A stretch of DNA of 64,000 nt from Flavobacterium sp. IB48 (GTDB lineage Bacteria; Bacteroidota; Bacteroidia; Flavobacteriales; Flavobacteriaceae), in contig NZ_JAEFCA010000006.1 in the NCBI RefSeq assembly GCF_016405855.1, positions 1 to 64,000 of the forward strand, given 5' to 3'. The translations under genes and the position numbers were made by a program. The notes under the pieces are model-generated. The model saw only the letters and a list, made by a program, of their open reading frames with translations. It had not been told where the DNA came from and did not search any database. Below, one piece after another: positions 42,850-51,304 of this stretch (its first letter is position 1; each line of letters opens with the position of its first letter).

Positions 42850-44292
42850 ATGAAAAAACCTATTTTAAAATTATGCCTTATTATGGCATTTAGCGGACTA
42901 TTGTATTCGTGTTCTCAAAATGAAATCAATGAGTCGGATGCAAAAGCTGAAAGTCAAAAATTTAAAGTAATTGATGTTACACATCATGACGGAAAACCTT
43001 TTAGCACGGGAGTTTCGAGTACTTCTGCAACAGGAAAATATGTTGACAATCCTGGCGGTGGCGTTATGATGCAGGCTTTCTACTGGGATGTTCCATCTGG
43101 AGGAAATTGGTGGAATACCGTAAGCAGCAAAGTAACTGCATGGGGAAATGCTGGAATTGGCTCAATTTGGCTTCCACCCGCTTCTAAAGCCCAAAACGGA
43201 GCTTTTTCTATGGGGTATGACCCAACAGATTATTTTGATTTTGGAGATTACAACCAAAATGGAAGCACTGAAACAAGATTTGGATCTAAAGCTGAGTTAG
43301 TAAGCTTAATTACAGCAGCTCATAATGAGAATATAAAAGTGTATGCCGATATCGTAATCAATCATAATAGTGGAGGGCAATCTGAAGCTAATCCTTTTAC
43401 TGGAACAAATACTTGGACCAATTTTACAGGAGTAGCATCGGGTAAATTTCCTCGTAACTATAATGATTTTTACAAAAATAGTTATGGAAACAATGACGAA
43501 GGATCTTTTGGAGGTTTTCCAGATTTGTGCCACGCTGCACCAAATGTTCAAAACTGGCTTTGGCTTAGAGCTGATGGTGTTGGTAAGTATTATAAAAACA
43601 CTATGAAATTTGATGGATGGCGATTTGACTACGTAAAAGGTTTTGGCCCTTGGGTTGTAAATGCTTGGAATGCAAACGTAGGTGGATTTTCTGTTGGAGA
43701 ATATTGGGATTCTAACGTAAATACGCTTGAATGGTGGGCTAATAATGCAAACAGTTCTGTGTTTGATTTTGCTTGTTACTATAAAATGAATGATGCCTTT
43801 GACGGAAACAATTTGGCTTTATTGAATGATGATATGATGTGGAAACGTAATCCGTATAAAGCAGTAACTTTTGTAACCAACCATGATACTGATGAAATTT
43901 GGAACAAATTACTAGCCTATTCTTACATCTTAACTCATGAAGGTTATCCAACTATCTTCTACAGAGATTATGAAGAATGGCTAGACAAAAACAAACTAAA
44001 CAACTTAATTTGGATTCATAACAATAAAGCAACTGGAACAACCTCTATTTTATATTCTGATAATGACGAATATGTTGCAAGAAGAAATGGATACAACGGA
44101 AATCCGGGATTGGTAGTTTACATTAACAACTCTGATGTTTGGCAAGAAAGATGGATTCAGACTAACTGGGCAAACACTCAAATTAAAGATTTCACAGGAA
44201 ACTCAACTTGGTATCCAACTACTCAGGCAGATAAATGGGTAAAAATACAATGTCCTCCAAAAGGATATTCAATTTGGTCAATTAATCAGTAA
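42850..44292 (+). CDS. Lipoprotein alpha-amylase (GH13)
   Basis: A 480-residue exported enzyme cleaving alpha-1,4 bonds in starch. A lipoprotein signal (SGLLYSC, Cys21) anchors it in the outer membrane. The (beta/alpha)8 domain shows GH13 region I (ADIVINHN), region II GWRFDYVKG with nucleophile D260, region III SVGEYWD with acid/base E284, and region IV FVTNHDTD with D346. The C-terminal beta domain follows. Sequence style (MMQAFYWDVPSGGNWW) resembles the plant/archaeal-like GH13 subfamilies rather than SusG. No Sus partners lie nearby. Confidence 0.93.
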   Translation: MKKPILKLCLIMAFSGLLYSCSQNEINESDAKAESQKFKVIDVTHHDGKPFSTGVSSTSATGKYVDNPGGGVMMQAFYWDVPSGGNWWNTVSSKVTAWGNAGIGSIWLPPASKAQNGAFSMGYDPTDYFDFGDYNQNGSTETRFGSKAELVSLITAAHNENIKVYADIVINHNSGGQSEANPFTGTNTWTNFTGVASGKFPRNYNDFYKNSYGNNDEGSFGGFPDLCHAAPNVQNWLWLRADGVGKYYKNTMKFDGWRFDYVKGFGPWVVNAWNANVGGFSVGEYWDSNVNTLEWWANNANSSVFDFACYYKMNDAFDGNNLALLNDDMMWKRNPYKAVTFVTNHDTDEIWNKLLAYSYILTHEGYPTIFYRDYEEWLDKNKLNNLIWIHNNKATGTTSILYSDNDEYVARRNGYNGNPGLVVYINNSDVWQERWIQTNWANTQIKDFTGNSTWYPTTQADKWVKIQCPPKGYSIWSINQ

Positions 44293-44310
44293 TTTTAAAA
44301 ATGACTATTT

Positions 44311-44341
44311 AAGGCTGTTGCAAAACAGCCTTATTTTTTTG
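44311..44341 (+). terminator. Terminator after the amylase gene
   Basis: AAGGCTGTT-GCAA-AACAGCCTT followed by ATTTTTTT. Confidence 0.9.
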
Positions 44342-44414
44342 TTTCAAAATCCAGTTAGAAGAAAGACTTCCAAATTTAAGAACTGAATATTTTTATAAAG
44401 CCGTAATTTAATAG

Positions 44415-44422
44415 TACTTTTG
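44415..44422 (+). promoter_or_regulatory. Candidate -7 element for prfC
   Basis: TACTTTTG matches TAnnTTTG and is 20 bases before the prfC ATG. Confidence 0.45.
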
Positions 44423-44441
44423 CAACCTATTTATACGAAAT

Positions 44442-46034
44442 ATGAGCTTTTTAAAAGAAATACAACGCAGAAGAACATTTGGAATTATATCGCATCCCGA
44501 TGCCGGTAAAACGACATTAACAGAGAAATTACTTTTATTTGGAGGTGCAATTCAAGAAGCAGGAGCTGTAAAAAATAACAAAATTAAAAAAGGCGCAACT
44601 AGTGACTTTATGGAAATCGAACGCCAAAGAGGTATCTCGGTTTCAACTTCTGTGCTTGCTTTTAATTATAAAGATAAAAAAATCAACATCCTTGATACTC
44701 CTGGACACAAGGATTTTGCTGAAGATACATTTAGAACTTTAACTGCTGTTGATAGCGTAATCGTTGTGATTGACGTTGCAAAAGGGGTTGAGGAGCAGAC
44801 AGAAAAATTAGTTGCTGTTTGTAGAATGCGTAACATTCCAATGATTGTTTTTATCAATAAATTAGACCGTGAAGGTAAAGATGCTTTCGATCTAATGGAT
44901 GAAGTAGAACAAAAATTAGGCTTAAAAGTAACTCCTTTAAGTTTCCCAATTGGAATGGGTTATGATTTCCAAGGAATTTATAACTTATGGGAAGAAAACA
45001 TTAACCTTTTCAGCGGAGACAGCCGTAAAAATATCGAAGAAACAATTGCTTTTTCTGATGTGCAAAACAATCCAGAATTAGATAAAATTGTTGGTGAAAA
45101 AGCGGCAAATAAACTTCGTGAAGAATTGGAATTGATTGATGAGGTTTATCCAAAATTTGAACGTCAAGATTATTTAGATGGAAAAATTCAGCCCGTATTC
45201 TTTGGTTCTGCTTTAAATAATTTTGGAGTTCGCGAGTTGTTAGATTGTTTCATTACAATTGCCCCATCTCCGAGAGCAAAAGATTCTGAAACTCGTACGG
45301 TTGAACCTACAGAAGAAAAAATGTCTGGATTTGTTTTCAAAATCCACGCAAATATGGATCCGAAGCACCGTGACCGTTTAGCATTTATTAAAATCGTTTC
45401 TGGAACTTTTGAAAGAAATAAACCGTATTACCATGTTCGTCAGAAGAAAAATTTAAAATTCTCAAGTCCGAATGCTTTTTTCGCTGAGAAAAAAGAAATT
45501 GTAGATATTTCTTATCCAGGTGACATTGTTGGTTTACACGATACTGGAAACTTTAAAATTGGAGATACTTTAACTGAAGGCGAAATCATGAGTTTTAAAG
45601 GAATTCCGAGTTTCTCTCCAGAACACTTTAGATACATCAATAATGCTGACCCTATGAAAGCCAAGCAATTAGAAAAAGGGGTTGATCAGTTAATGGATGA
45701 AGGTGTTGCTCAGTTGTTTACTTTAGAAATGAACAACCGTAAAGTTATCGGAACTGTTGGTGCACTTCAGTATGAGGTAATTCAATACCGTTTGGAGCAC
45801 GAATACGGAGCAAAATGTACTTACGAGAACTTCCCTGTACACAAAGCATGCTGGGTAAAACCTGACGATGCTAAAAATGAAGAATTTAAAGAGTTTAAAC
45901 GTATCAAACAAAAATTCCTTGCTCACGATAAGTATGGTCAATTGGTATTCTTAGCAGACTCTGATTTTACAATTCAAATGACGCAAAGCAAATATCCATC
46001 TGTAAAATTATACTTTACATCGGAGTTTGATTAA
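44442..46034 (+). CDS. prfC: Peptide chain release factor 3 (RF3)
   Basis: A 530-residue translational GTPase that recycles RF1/RF2 from the ribosome after peptide release. G1 SHPDAGKTTL, G3 DTPGHKDF and G4 NKLD motifs are intact, with the RF3-typical EIERQRGISVSTSV switch. Length equals that of E. coli RF3. It is monocistronic, with a promoter element upstream and a terminator downstream. Confidence 0.96.
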   Translation: MSFLKEIQRRRTFGIISHPDAGKTTLTEKLLLFGGAIQEAGAVKNNKIKKGATSDFMEIERQRGISVSTSVLAFNYKDKKINILDTPGHKDFAEDTFRTLTAVDSVIVVIDVAKGVEEQTEKLVAVCRMRNIPMIVFINKLDREGKDAFDLMDEVEQKLGLKVTPLSFPIGMGYDFQGIYNLWEENINLFSGDSRKNIEETIAFSDVQNNPELDKIVGEKAANKLREELELIDEVYPKFERQDYLDGKIQPVFFGSALNNFGVRELLDCFITIAPSPRAKDSETRTVEPTEEKMSGFVFKIHANMDPKHRDRLAFIKIVSGTFERNKPYYHVRQKKNLKFSSPNAFFAEKKEIVDISYPGDIVGLHDTGNFKIGDTLTEGEIMSFKGIPSFSPEHFRYINNADPMKAKQLEKGVDQLMDEGVAQLFTLEMNNRKVIGTVGALQYEVIQYRLEHEYGAKCTYENFPVHKACWVKPDDAKNEEFKEFKRIKQKFLAHDKYGQLVFLADSDFTIQMTQSKYPSVKLYFTSEFD

Positions 46035-46055
46035 ATCTAAACTTTAAAGAAATAT

Positions 46056-46090
46056 AAAAAGGCTGTTTAAAATTTTAAACAGCCTTTTTA
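46056..46090 (+). terminator. Terminator after prfC
   Basis: AAAAAGGCTGTTTAAAA and its complement form a long hairpin, with flanking A and T runs. Confidence 0.9.
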
Positions 46091-46130
46091 TTTAGCTTCT
46101 CTTTCATACCAGCAAAAAAGTTTACATAAA

Positions 46131-46162
46131 AAAAGCGCTAATTCTAAAATCAGCGCTTTTTT
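46131..46162. terminator. Second hairpin in the prfC-DUF3467 gap
   Basis: AAAAGCGCT pairs with AGCGCTTTT followed by T residues; perhaps a back-up terminator for prfC or for rare read-through from the opposite strand. Confidence 0.6.
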
Positions 46163-46318
46163 ATAATTTGAATTAAATCAACCTTACTAAGTCATTATAT
46201 TTCAAAATTTAATCTTTTTTAGGCTATCCCAAATTAAGATAAAACACGGTTAAAACGAAATTTAGTCGACCAAAGTAAATTAAATCAGACAAACTGCATT
46301 TTCATTTCTGTATTCCAA

Positions 46319-46350
46319 TAAAAAAGCCCCTTAAAAAAGGGGCTTAAAAA
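46319..46350 (-). terminator. Terminator of the rpoC-DUF3467 transcript
   Basis: AAGCCCCTT-AAAA-AAGGGGCTT (46324-46345); on the minus strand it is followed by TTTTTAT and lies directly after the DUF3467 stop. Confidence 0.85.
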
Positions 46351-46351
46351 T

Positions 46352-46663
46352 TTATGCTTGTCCAGCAGGACCAAAATTAAGCGGAATTGGTGCTTGTTCC
46401 GTTTCTTTGATTTCGCCATGAGCAGCTTCAAATCTGTGGATGTTTTCACCTATTGCTCTCAATAATCTTTTAGCATGTTGTGGTGTCAAAACAATTCTTG
46501 ACTTTACCTTGGCTTTAGGAATACCTGGCATAATGCTCACAAAATCTAAAACAAATTCTGATGATGAGTGATTGATAATCGCAAGATTAGAATAAATTCC
46601 TTCTGCAATTGTTTCGTCTAACTCAATGTTAATTTGCTCTTGTTGTTGTTTCGGATTACTCAT
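46352..46663 (-). CDS. DUF3467 family protein downstream of rpoC
   Basis: A 103-residue soluble protein matching the DUF3467 pattern: EGIYSNLAIINHSSSEFVLDFVSIMPG, then VKSRIVLTPQHAKRLLRAIGENI. Function is not known to me. It starts 11 bases after the rpoC stop and precedes the terminator, so it is the last gene of the RNA polymerase operon and is presumably made with beta-prime. This linkage suggests a housekeeping role. Confidence 0.85.
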   Translation of the reverse strand: MSNPKQQQEQINIELDETIAEGIYSNLAIINHSSSEFVLDFVSIMPGIPKAKVKSRIVLTPQHAKRLLRAIGENIHRFEAAHGEIKETEQAPIPLNFGPAGQA

Positions 46664-46674
46664 AGTTTCCCTAA

Positions 46675-49600
46675 TTAATAAATGTATTCTTCTTTATTAG
46701 CCATCATTTCGTTGTAATCGTCTTTAGATCCTACGATAGTGTTATCGTATTCTCTCATACCAGTTCCCGCAGGAATTCTATGTCCAACAATTACATTTTC
46801 TTTTAATCCTTCTAGATCATCTACTTTACCAGCTACAGCAGCTTCGTTAAGTACTTTCGTTGTCTCCTGGAATGAAGCCGCAGAAATGAATGATTTAGTT
46901 TGTAACGAAGCTCTTGTAATACCTTGAAGAACTGGCGTTGCAGTTGCAGTAATTACGTCTCTTGCTACAACAAGATTTTTATCATTTCGTTTCAATAATG
47001 AATTTTCATCACGTAATTCACGAGGTGTAATAATCTGACCTGGTTTCAATACTGAAGAATCTCCAGCATCTTCAACTACTTTCATACCGTATAATTTATC
47101 GTTTTGAACGATGAAATCTTTAGTGTGAATTAATTGATCCTCTAAGAATAAAGTATCACCTGGATCCTGAACTCTTACTTTACGCATCATTTGACGAATA
47201 ACTACCTCAAAGTGCTTATCATTAATTTTTACCCCTTGTAAACGGTAAACCTCTTGAATTTCATTTACCAAGTACTGTTGAACAGCAGCTGGACCTTGAA
47301 TTCTTAAGATATCATCTGGTGTAATTGCACCGTCAGACAATGGAACTCCCGCTCTTACGAAGTCATTTTCTTGTACTAAGATTTGACTAGAAAGTTTAAC
47401 TAAATACTTTTTAATCTCACCAAATTTAGATTCGATAACGATCTCACGGTTACCTCTTTTGATTTTTCCAAAAGATACAACACCATCAATTTCAGATACA
47501 ACCGCTGGGTTTGAAGGGTTACGAGCTTCTAAAAGCTCAGTAATTCTTGGTAAACCTCCCGTGATATCGCCCGCTTTAGAAGAACGACGTGGGATTTTTA
47601 CTAATACTTTACCTGCTTTAATTTTCTCACCGTTTTCAACCATTAAGTGTGCACCTACTGGTAAGTTGTAAGAACGAATCAATTCACCTTCTTTACCGTA
47701 AACCAATAAAGTTGGGATTAATTTTTTGTTTCTAGCCTCAGAAATTACTTTTTCTTGGAAACCAGTCTGCTCATCGATCTCAACCATGAACGATTGTCCT
47801 TGCTCTAAATCTTCGTAAGCAATCTTACCAGTAAATTCAGAAACAATTACACCGTTATATGGATCCCATTTACAGATTACAGTTCCTTTAGCGACAGTAT
47901 CTCCATCATTAACAAAAATACTAGATCCGTAAGGAATGTTATGTGTATTTAAAACAATTCCAGTTTTCTCGTCAACTAATTTCAACTCAGTTGAACGTGA
48001 AACTACGATATCAACAGAGTTACCTTCTCCGTCTTCACCTTTAACTGTTTTTAAATCTTCAATTTCAAGTCTACCTGCGAATCTTGTAACAATACTAGAC
48101 TCTTCAGAGATACCTCCAGCAACCCCTCCAACGTGGAACGTACGAAGTGTCAACTGTGTACCTGGCTCTCCAATAGACTGAGCTGCAATAACTCCGACAG
48201 CTTCACCTCTTTGTGTCATCTTACCAGTAGCTAAGTTTCTACCGTAACATTTAGCACAAATACCTTTTAAAGCTTCACAAGTTAATGGAGATCTAACTTC
48301 TACTTTTTCAATTGGAGAAGCTTCTATAGTTCTCATGATTGATTCTGTAATTTGCTCTCCAGATTTAACCATTACTTCGTTAGTAAGAGGATTAATAACG
48401 TCTTGTAATGCAACACGTCCTAAAATTCTCTCTCCTAAAGATTCAACGATTTCCTCATTTTTCTTCAATGCCGCAACTTCAACACCTCTTAAAGTTCCAC
48501 AATCTTCGATGTTAACAATAACATCTTGAGAAACGTCATGAAGCCTTCTAGTCAAGTAACCAGCATCGGCCGTTTTAAGAGCCGTATCCGCAAGACCTTT
48601 ACGAGCACCGTGAGTAGAAATGAAGTACTCAAGGATCGAAAGACCTTCCTTAAAGTTAGAAAGAATCGGGTTTTCAATAATCTCACCACCACCAGCAGTA
48701 GATTTTTTAGGCTTAGCCATCAAACCACGCATACCAGTTAACTGACGAATCTGTTCCTTAGAACCCCTCGCCCCAGAGTCAAGCATCATATATACAGAGT
48801 TGAAACCTTGTTGGTCTTCTCTAATATTCTTCATTGCTAACTCTGTCAACTGAGCATTTGCTGAAGTCCATACGTCAATAACTTGGTTGTAACGCTCGTT
48901 ATTTGTGATAAGACCCATGTTATAGTTAGTTGAGATACCCTCAACTTGCTCTCTAGCATCTGCAATTAACTTCGTTTTTTGTTCTGGAATTCTAATATCA
49001 CCTAAAGAGAATGATAAACCTCCTCTAAATGCGAATTTATAACCCATATCTTTCATATTATCCAAGAAAGCTGCCGTTGTAGGTACATCAGTCACACTTA
49101 AAATGTGTCCGATAATATCTCTAAGGTTTTTCTTAGTCAATACGTCATTGATATATCCAGCTGCTTCAGGTACTACTTCGTTAAATAATACACGTCCTGC
49201 AGTTGTTTGAATGATTTTGTACACTAATTCTCCAGCATCATTAAAATCTTTAGCTCTAATTTTCACACGAGCATTCAATTCTAATCTTCCTTCGTTTAAT
49301 GCAATGTTTACTTCTTCAGCAGAATAGAAAGTCAAATCCTGACCTAAAATAATGTGATCTTCTGTAGAAATACGCTCTTTGGTCATATAGTATAGACCCA
49401 AGACCATGTCCTGAGAAGGTACAGTAATTGGAGCACCATTTGCAGGGTTCAAGATATTGTGAGAAGCCAACATTAATAATTGTGCTTCTAAAATAGCTTC
49501 TGGTCCTAATGGTAAGTGAACCGCCATCTGGTCACCATCGAAATCGGCGTTGAAAGCCGTACATACTAGTGGGTGTAACTGGATCGCTTTTCCTTCAATT

Positions 49601-50982
49601 AATTTTGGCTGGAAAGCCTGAATACCAAGTCTGTGCAAAGTAGGAGCACGGTTCAGTAATACTGGGTGTCCTTTAATTACGTTTTCTAAGATATCCCAAA
49701 CTACCGGCTCTTTTTTGTCAATGATTTTCTTAGCAGATTTTACTGTTTTTACAATACCTCTTTCTATCAATTTACGGATAACGAAAGGTTTGTATAACTC
49801 AGATGCCATATCTTTTGGCAATCCGCACTCATATAATTTCAACTCTGGACCAACAACAATTACCGAACGAGCAGAATAATCCACACGTTTACCAAGTAAG
49901 TTTTGACGGAAACGTCCTTGCTTACCTTTTAACGAGTCAGATAATGATTTTAATGGTCTGTTAGATTCTGTTTTAACAGCAGAAGCTTTACGAGTGTTAT
50001 CAAATAATGAATCTACAGATTCTTGTAACATACGTTTCTCGTTTCTTAAGATAACTTCTGGAGCTTTAATCTCCATTAATCTTTTCAAACGATTGTTACG
50101 GATGATTACACGACGATATAAATCGTTCAAATCTGAAGTTGCAAAACGACCTCCATCAAGTGGCACAAGCGGACGTAATTCTGGTGGAATAACTGGAACC
50201 ACTTTCATAATCATCCATTCTGGACGGTTTTCGCGGTTTTCGTTAGACTCACGGAAAGACTCAACAACTTGTAATCTTTTTAGAGCTTCAGTTTTTCTTT
50301 GTTTAGAAGTCTCATTGTTAGCACTGTGTCTTAATTCATAAGATAAAGCATCTAAGTCAATACGAGCTAATAAATCCATAATACACTCTGCTCCCATTTT
50401 GGCAACAAATTTATTTGGATCTAAATCATCTAAATATTGGTTTTCTTGTGGAAGAGTATCTAAAATATTCAAATATTCTTCTTCAGTTAAGAAATCTAAT
50501 CTTTGTAATGATTCTCCATCTGCATTTTTAGCGATACCTGCTTGGATTACTACGTATCTTTCGTAGTAAATGATCATATCTAATTTCTTAGATGGAAGAC
50601 CAAGGATATAACCAATTTTGTTTGGAAGAGAACGGAAGTACCAGATATGAGCAATTGGCACAACAAGGTTGATGTGACCTACTCTATCACGACGTACTTT
50701 TTTCTCAGTAACTTCAACACCACAACGGTCACAGATGATACCTTTGTAACGAATTCTTTTATACTTACCACAAGCACATTCGAAATCTTTTACTGGTCCG
50801 AAGATTCTTTCGCAGAAAAGTCCGTCACGCTCTGGTTTGTGCGTTCTATAGTTAATTGTTTCTGGCTTTAAAACCTCTCCTCTTGATTCTTTCAAGATAG
50901 ATTCTGGTGAAGCCAATCCAATAGAAATTTTGTTAAATCTTTTTACTGGATTCTTATCTTTATTGTTTCTGTTATTCATCAT
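46675..50982 (-). CDS. rpoC: RNA polymerase beta-prime subunit
   Basis: A 1435-residue catalytic subunit of RNA polymerase. The N-terminal zinc-binding set lies in CERIFGPVKDFECACGKYKRI and ICDRCGVEV, the catalytic Mg-binding triad in NADFDGDQMAVH (about residue 470), and the second Zn site in CEALKGICAKCYGRN. The bridge-helix and trigger-loop regions (TGARGSKEQIRQLTGMRGLMA, QSIGEPGTQLTLRTFH) are intact. Length is normal for the phylum. It lies 322 bases downstream of rpoB, an unusually wide gap that is filled with repeats. Confidence 0.98.
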   Translation of the reverse strand: MMNNRNNKDKNPVKRFNKISIGLASPESILKESRGEVLKPETINYRTHKPERDGLFCERIFGPVKDFECACGKYKRIRYKGIICDRCGVEVTEKKVRRDRVGHINLVVPIAHIWYFRSLPNKIGYILGLPSKKLDMIIYYERYVVIQAGIAKNADGESLQRLDFLTEEEYLNILDTLPQENQYLDDLDPNKFVAKMGAECIMDLLARIDLDALSYELRHSANNETSKQRKTEALKRLQVVESFRESNENRENRPEWMIMKVVPVIPPELRPLVPLDGGRFATSDLNDLYRRVIIRNNRLKRLMEIKAPEVILRNEKRMLQESVDSLFDNTRKASAVKTESNRPLKSLSDSLKGKQGRFRQNLLGKRVDYSARSVIVVGPELKLYECGLPKDMASELYKPFVIRKLIERGIVKTVKSAKKIIDKKEPVVWDILENVIKGHPVLLNRAPTLHRLGIQAFQPKLIEGKAIQLHPLVCTAFNADFDGDQMAVHLPLGPEAILEAQLLMLASHNILNPANGAPITVPSQDMVLGLYYMTKERISTEDHIILGQDLTFYSAEEVNIALNEGRLELNARVKIRAKDFNDAGELVYKIIQTTAGRVLFNEVVPEAAGYINDVLTKKNLRDIIGHILSVTDVPTTAAFLDNMKDMGYKFAFRGGLSFSLGDIRIPEQKTKLIADAREQVEGISTNYNMGLITNNERYNQVIDVWTSANAQLTELAMKNIREDQQGFNSVYMMLDSGARGSKEQIRQLTGMRGLMAKPKKSTAGGGEIIENPILSNFKEGLSILEYFISTHGARKGLADTALKTADAGYLTRRLHDVSQDVIVNIEDCGTLRGVEVAALKKNEEIVESLGERILGRVALQDVINPLTNEVMVKSGEQITESIMRTIEASPIEKVEVRSPLTCEALKGICAKCYGRNLATGKMTQRGEAVGVIAAQSIGEPGTQLTLRTFHVGGVAGGISEESSIVTRFAGRLEIEDLKTVKGEDGEGNSVDIVVSRSTELKLVDEKTGIVLNTHNIPYGSSIFVNDGDTVAKGTVICKWDPYNGVIVSEFTGKIAYEDLEQGQSFMVEIDEQTGFQEKVISEARNKKLIPTLLVYGKEGELIRSYNLPVGAHLMVENGEKIKAGKVLVKIPRRSSKAGDITGGLPRITELLEARNPSNPAVVSEIDGVVSFGKIKRGNREIVIESKFGEIKKYLVKLSSQILVQENDFVRAGVPLSDGAITPDDILRIQGPAAVQQYLVNEIQEVYRLQGVKINDKHFEVVIRQMMRKVRVQDPGDTLFLEDQLIHTKDFIVQNDKLYGMKVVEDAGDSSVLKPGQIITPRELRDENSLLKRNDKNLVVARDVITATATPVLQGITRASLQTKSFISAASFQETTKVLNEAAVAGKVDDLEGLKENVIVGHRIPAGTGMREYDNTIVGSKDDYNEMMANKEEYIY

Positions 50983-51030
50983 AGTTTTTACTATTGATTT
51001 ATTTGCAATTAAAAAATTGATTCTTAGCCT

Positions 51031-51287
51031 AGTCTAAAGTCAAATGTCATAAAGTTTTTAAAGTCATTGCTGACTTTAGACTTTGGACTTTTAAACTTTT
51101 GACTTAAAACACTACCTCGGGTTACTTCTCTAAACCTCAAATTCTTATTTGAAGTGCTAGTTATAAAATGCCTTGCATTGTTATAAAAAATCGGAACGGT
51201 TTACGGGTATAAATCTTTAAAAACTTCTAACATTTAGTAAACAGTCTCAGTCCCAATGTTCAGCGCTAAACTGAATACTGAGACTGT
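51031..51287. repeat. Palindromic repeats in the rpoB-rpoC gap
   Basis: Two separate perfect inverted pairs occupy the gap. AGTCTAAAGTCA (51031-51042) pairs with 51071-51082 and is surrounded by more GACTTT words. ACAGTCTCAG (51241-51250) pairs with 51278-51287 and encloses a small TTCAG/CTGAA hairpin (51259-51275). Transcripts crossing the gap would form both hairpins. The rest of 50983-51304 holds no gene. Confidence 0.8.
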
Positions 51288-51304
51288 GACTGGAAACTTT
51301 TTAT

